Assembly (NCBI GenBank): GCA_029261995.1
Contig: JAJDAF010000043.1
Coordinates: 58,101-122,100, forward strand
Direction of reading: 5' to 3'
From: Candidatus Zhuqueibacterota bacterium
Lineage (GTDB): Bacteria > Zhuqueibacterota > Zhuqueibacteria > Oceanimicrobiales > Oceanimicrobiaceae
DNA length: 64,000 bases
Part shown: positions 63,994 to 64,000 of the stretch, in pieces
Layout: each line of letters opens with the position of its first letter
Numbering within the stretch: position 1 is the first letter of the stretch
Made by a program: the position numbers and the translations under genes
Notes under the pieces: generated by a model
Told to the model about the DNA's origin: nothing
Databases searched by the model: none
Seen by the model: the letters and a program-made list of their open reading frames with translations, nothing else

Positions 63994-64000
63994 TCTTCAG

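Overview
The window looks like chromosomal DNA of a Gram-negative bacterium. It encodes outer-membrane beta-barrels, lipoproteins with lipoboxes, a TonB protein and TonB-dependent receptor, two Do-type periplasmic proteases and SecG. A full BatA-E aerotolerance-type cluster, a GWxTD-like protein, FadL/PorV-like barrels and a TonB-dependent receptor with an N-terminal carboxypeptidase-regulatory-like domain point to the Fibrobacterota-Chlorobiota-Bacteroidota (FCB) superphylum, probably a lightly studied lineage (a KSB1- or Calditrichota-like group). That placement is inference from gene content; no rRNA gene or ribosomal protein is present to test it.

Layout. 1-4.6 kb: a sensor-protein fragment, a PEP/pyruvate-binding protein, glutamate dehydrogenase, and a divergent HxlR regulator/CPVC redoxin pair with a repeated operator-like motif between them. 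5-10.9 kb (+): an operon of two FHA proteins, a class B PBP, a RodA/FtsW glycosyltransferase and a PP2C phosphatase. This resembles the actinobacterial fha-pstP-rodA-pbpA cluster, but no Ser/Thr kinase is visible. 11-20.5 kb (-): lipid and general metabolism (a HAD-enoyl-CoA hydratase fusion, a YhaM-like nuclease, a penicillin-amidase-family hydrolase, an SDR, an RmlC-like epimerase). 20.6-21.5 kb (-): a secreted metallophosphatase whose frame is crossed by one TGA at the second Cys of a CxC motif, followed by a suitable hairpin. This is a candidate selenoprotein.

21.7-39.9 kb (-): a long co-directional envelope block: MoxR, DUF58, a SurA-like lipoprotein without a parvulin domain, DUF4381-like proteins, BatA, BatB, BatC, BatD, BatE, TonB, a Tyr/acid plus Ser/Arg-rich lipoprotein, a FadL-like barrel, a GWxTD-like TPR protein and another lipoprotein. 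40.1-48.2 kb (-): protein quality control and signalling: DnaK, an FmdB zinc ribbon, HtrA, a CbpA-like DnaJ, a second HtrA with an altered triad, a small membrane protein and an RsbV-RsbW-like STAS/HATPase fusion. 48.3-54.6 kb (-): acyl-CoA ligase, a TPR protein, tRNA-Leu(GAG), SecG, TpiA, GapA, ComF. 54.6-64 kb: a beta-barrel protein, then on + a frameshifted TolB-like propeller, a TonB-dependent receptor and an EEP-family lipoprotein. Last come a degenerate 21-bp repeat array, an AlgX/AlgJ-like gene broken by an amber codon, and an IS4-family element next to its 5' end.

The main themes are envelope biogenesis and envelope stress. The most interesting single item is the probable UGA-recoded metallophosphatase at 20610-21533. 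Several REP-like palindromes lie between operons. All family assignments come from reading the sequence; no database search was possible.
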